DNA from: an uncultured Thalassotalea sp.
GTDB lineage: Bacteria > Pseudomonadota > Gammaproteobacteria > Enterobacterales > Alteromonadaceae
DNA length: 64,000 nucleotides
Direction: 5' to 3'
NCBI GenBank assembly: GCA_947502355.1
Contig: CANMZP010000018.1
Location: 23,203-87,202 of the forward strand
Both the position numbers and the translations under genes were made by a program. Numbering within the stretch: the stretch's first letter is position 1; each line of letters starts with the position of its first letter. The notes beneath the pieces were generated by a model, which did not search any database, was not told where the DNA came from, and saw only the letters and a program-made list of their open reading frames with translations. This document shows positions 63,954-64,000 of this stretch, piece after piece.

Positions 63954-64000
63954 GAACCAGAGTATTTTTGGCTATCTAAAATTGGAACTGAATTAAAAGA

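Overview
The window reads as chromosome of a marine gammaproteobacterium of the Alteromonadales, most like Colwelliaceae (Thalassotalea/Colwellia type). This rests on an AT-rich base composition, housekeeping proteins close to the Alteromonas/Shewanella/Vibrio types, a DUF2999 protein, a lysine-riboswitch-controlled lysC, and a MoxR/Bat operon next to a multihaem cytochrome. The assignment is inferred from remembered protein families; no search was run.

Layout. 1-6.6 kb: the end of riboflavin synthase, a small CPXCG zinc-ribbon protein, then thrS-infC-rpmI-rplT (infC starts with ATT, as in E. coli), purC and a glutathione S-transferase. 6.7-15 kb: mltD and gloB on the minus strand, divergent from a yafS-type methyltransferase and an FGGY kinase; then a YccS-like inner-membrane protein bracketed by two arrays of one short palindrome, and a Nif3-family protein. 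15-21.6 kb: a seven-gene minus-strand operon, MoxR-DUF58-DUF4381-BatA-BatB-BatC-BatD. 21.8-31.4 kb: an octahaem cytochrome with TPRs, a lysine riboswitch and lysC, a tiny membrane-protein ORF, glutathione peroxidase, a beta-hydroxyacid dehydrogenase, a DUF4382 lipoprotein and exonuclease I.

31.4-37.9 kb is an AT-rich accessory block. It encodes a 1311-residue protein that joins a ClpA/B-type AAA+ module, a receiver-like domain and an FtsH-type AAA+/M41 protease without FtsH's membrane anchors. Downstream are a UPF0114 membrane protein and a signal peptidase I whose last codons run into what looks like an IS end. Decayed DNA follows, including a possible GH9 cellulase relic, and then an M50 protease. 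This is the strongest candidate here for an undescribed system, apparently directed at membrane or envelope protein quality control.

39-48 kb: lipoprotein, DUF2999 protein, RecX, RadD helicase (apparently starting at ATT), and a tight four-gene glucosylglycerate cluster (glycerate kinase, phosphatase, synthase, GH13 phosphorylase) that fits cyclic synthesis and recovery of an osmolyte. 48-55.4 kb: a flavocytochrome-c-like pair, then a GltD-like iron-sulfur flavoprotein with pyruvate:flavodoxin oxidoreductase.

55.4-59.5 kb holds a second FtsZ-like protein, an FKBP lipoprotein, a WYL-domain regulator and a LysR regulator. The ftsZ-like gene and the WYL gene share the same inverted repeat (TGCGACA-N5-TGTCGCA) about 40 bases upstream of each start codon, which suggests one small regulon. 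59.5-64 kb is a toxin-type accessory region: an integrase remnant, a Fic protein and two convergent orphan Rhs C-terminal cassettes with immunity-type genes, framed by an inverted repeat of about 145 bases. No tRNA, rRNA or CRISPR array was seen.
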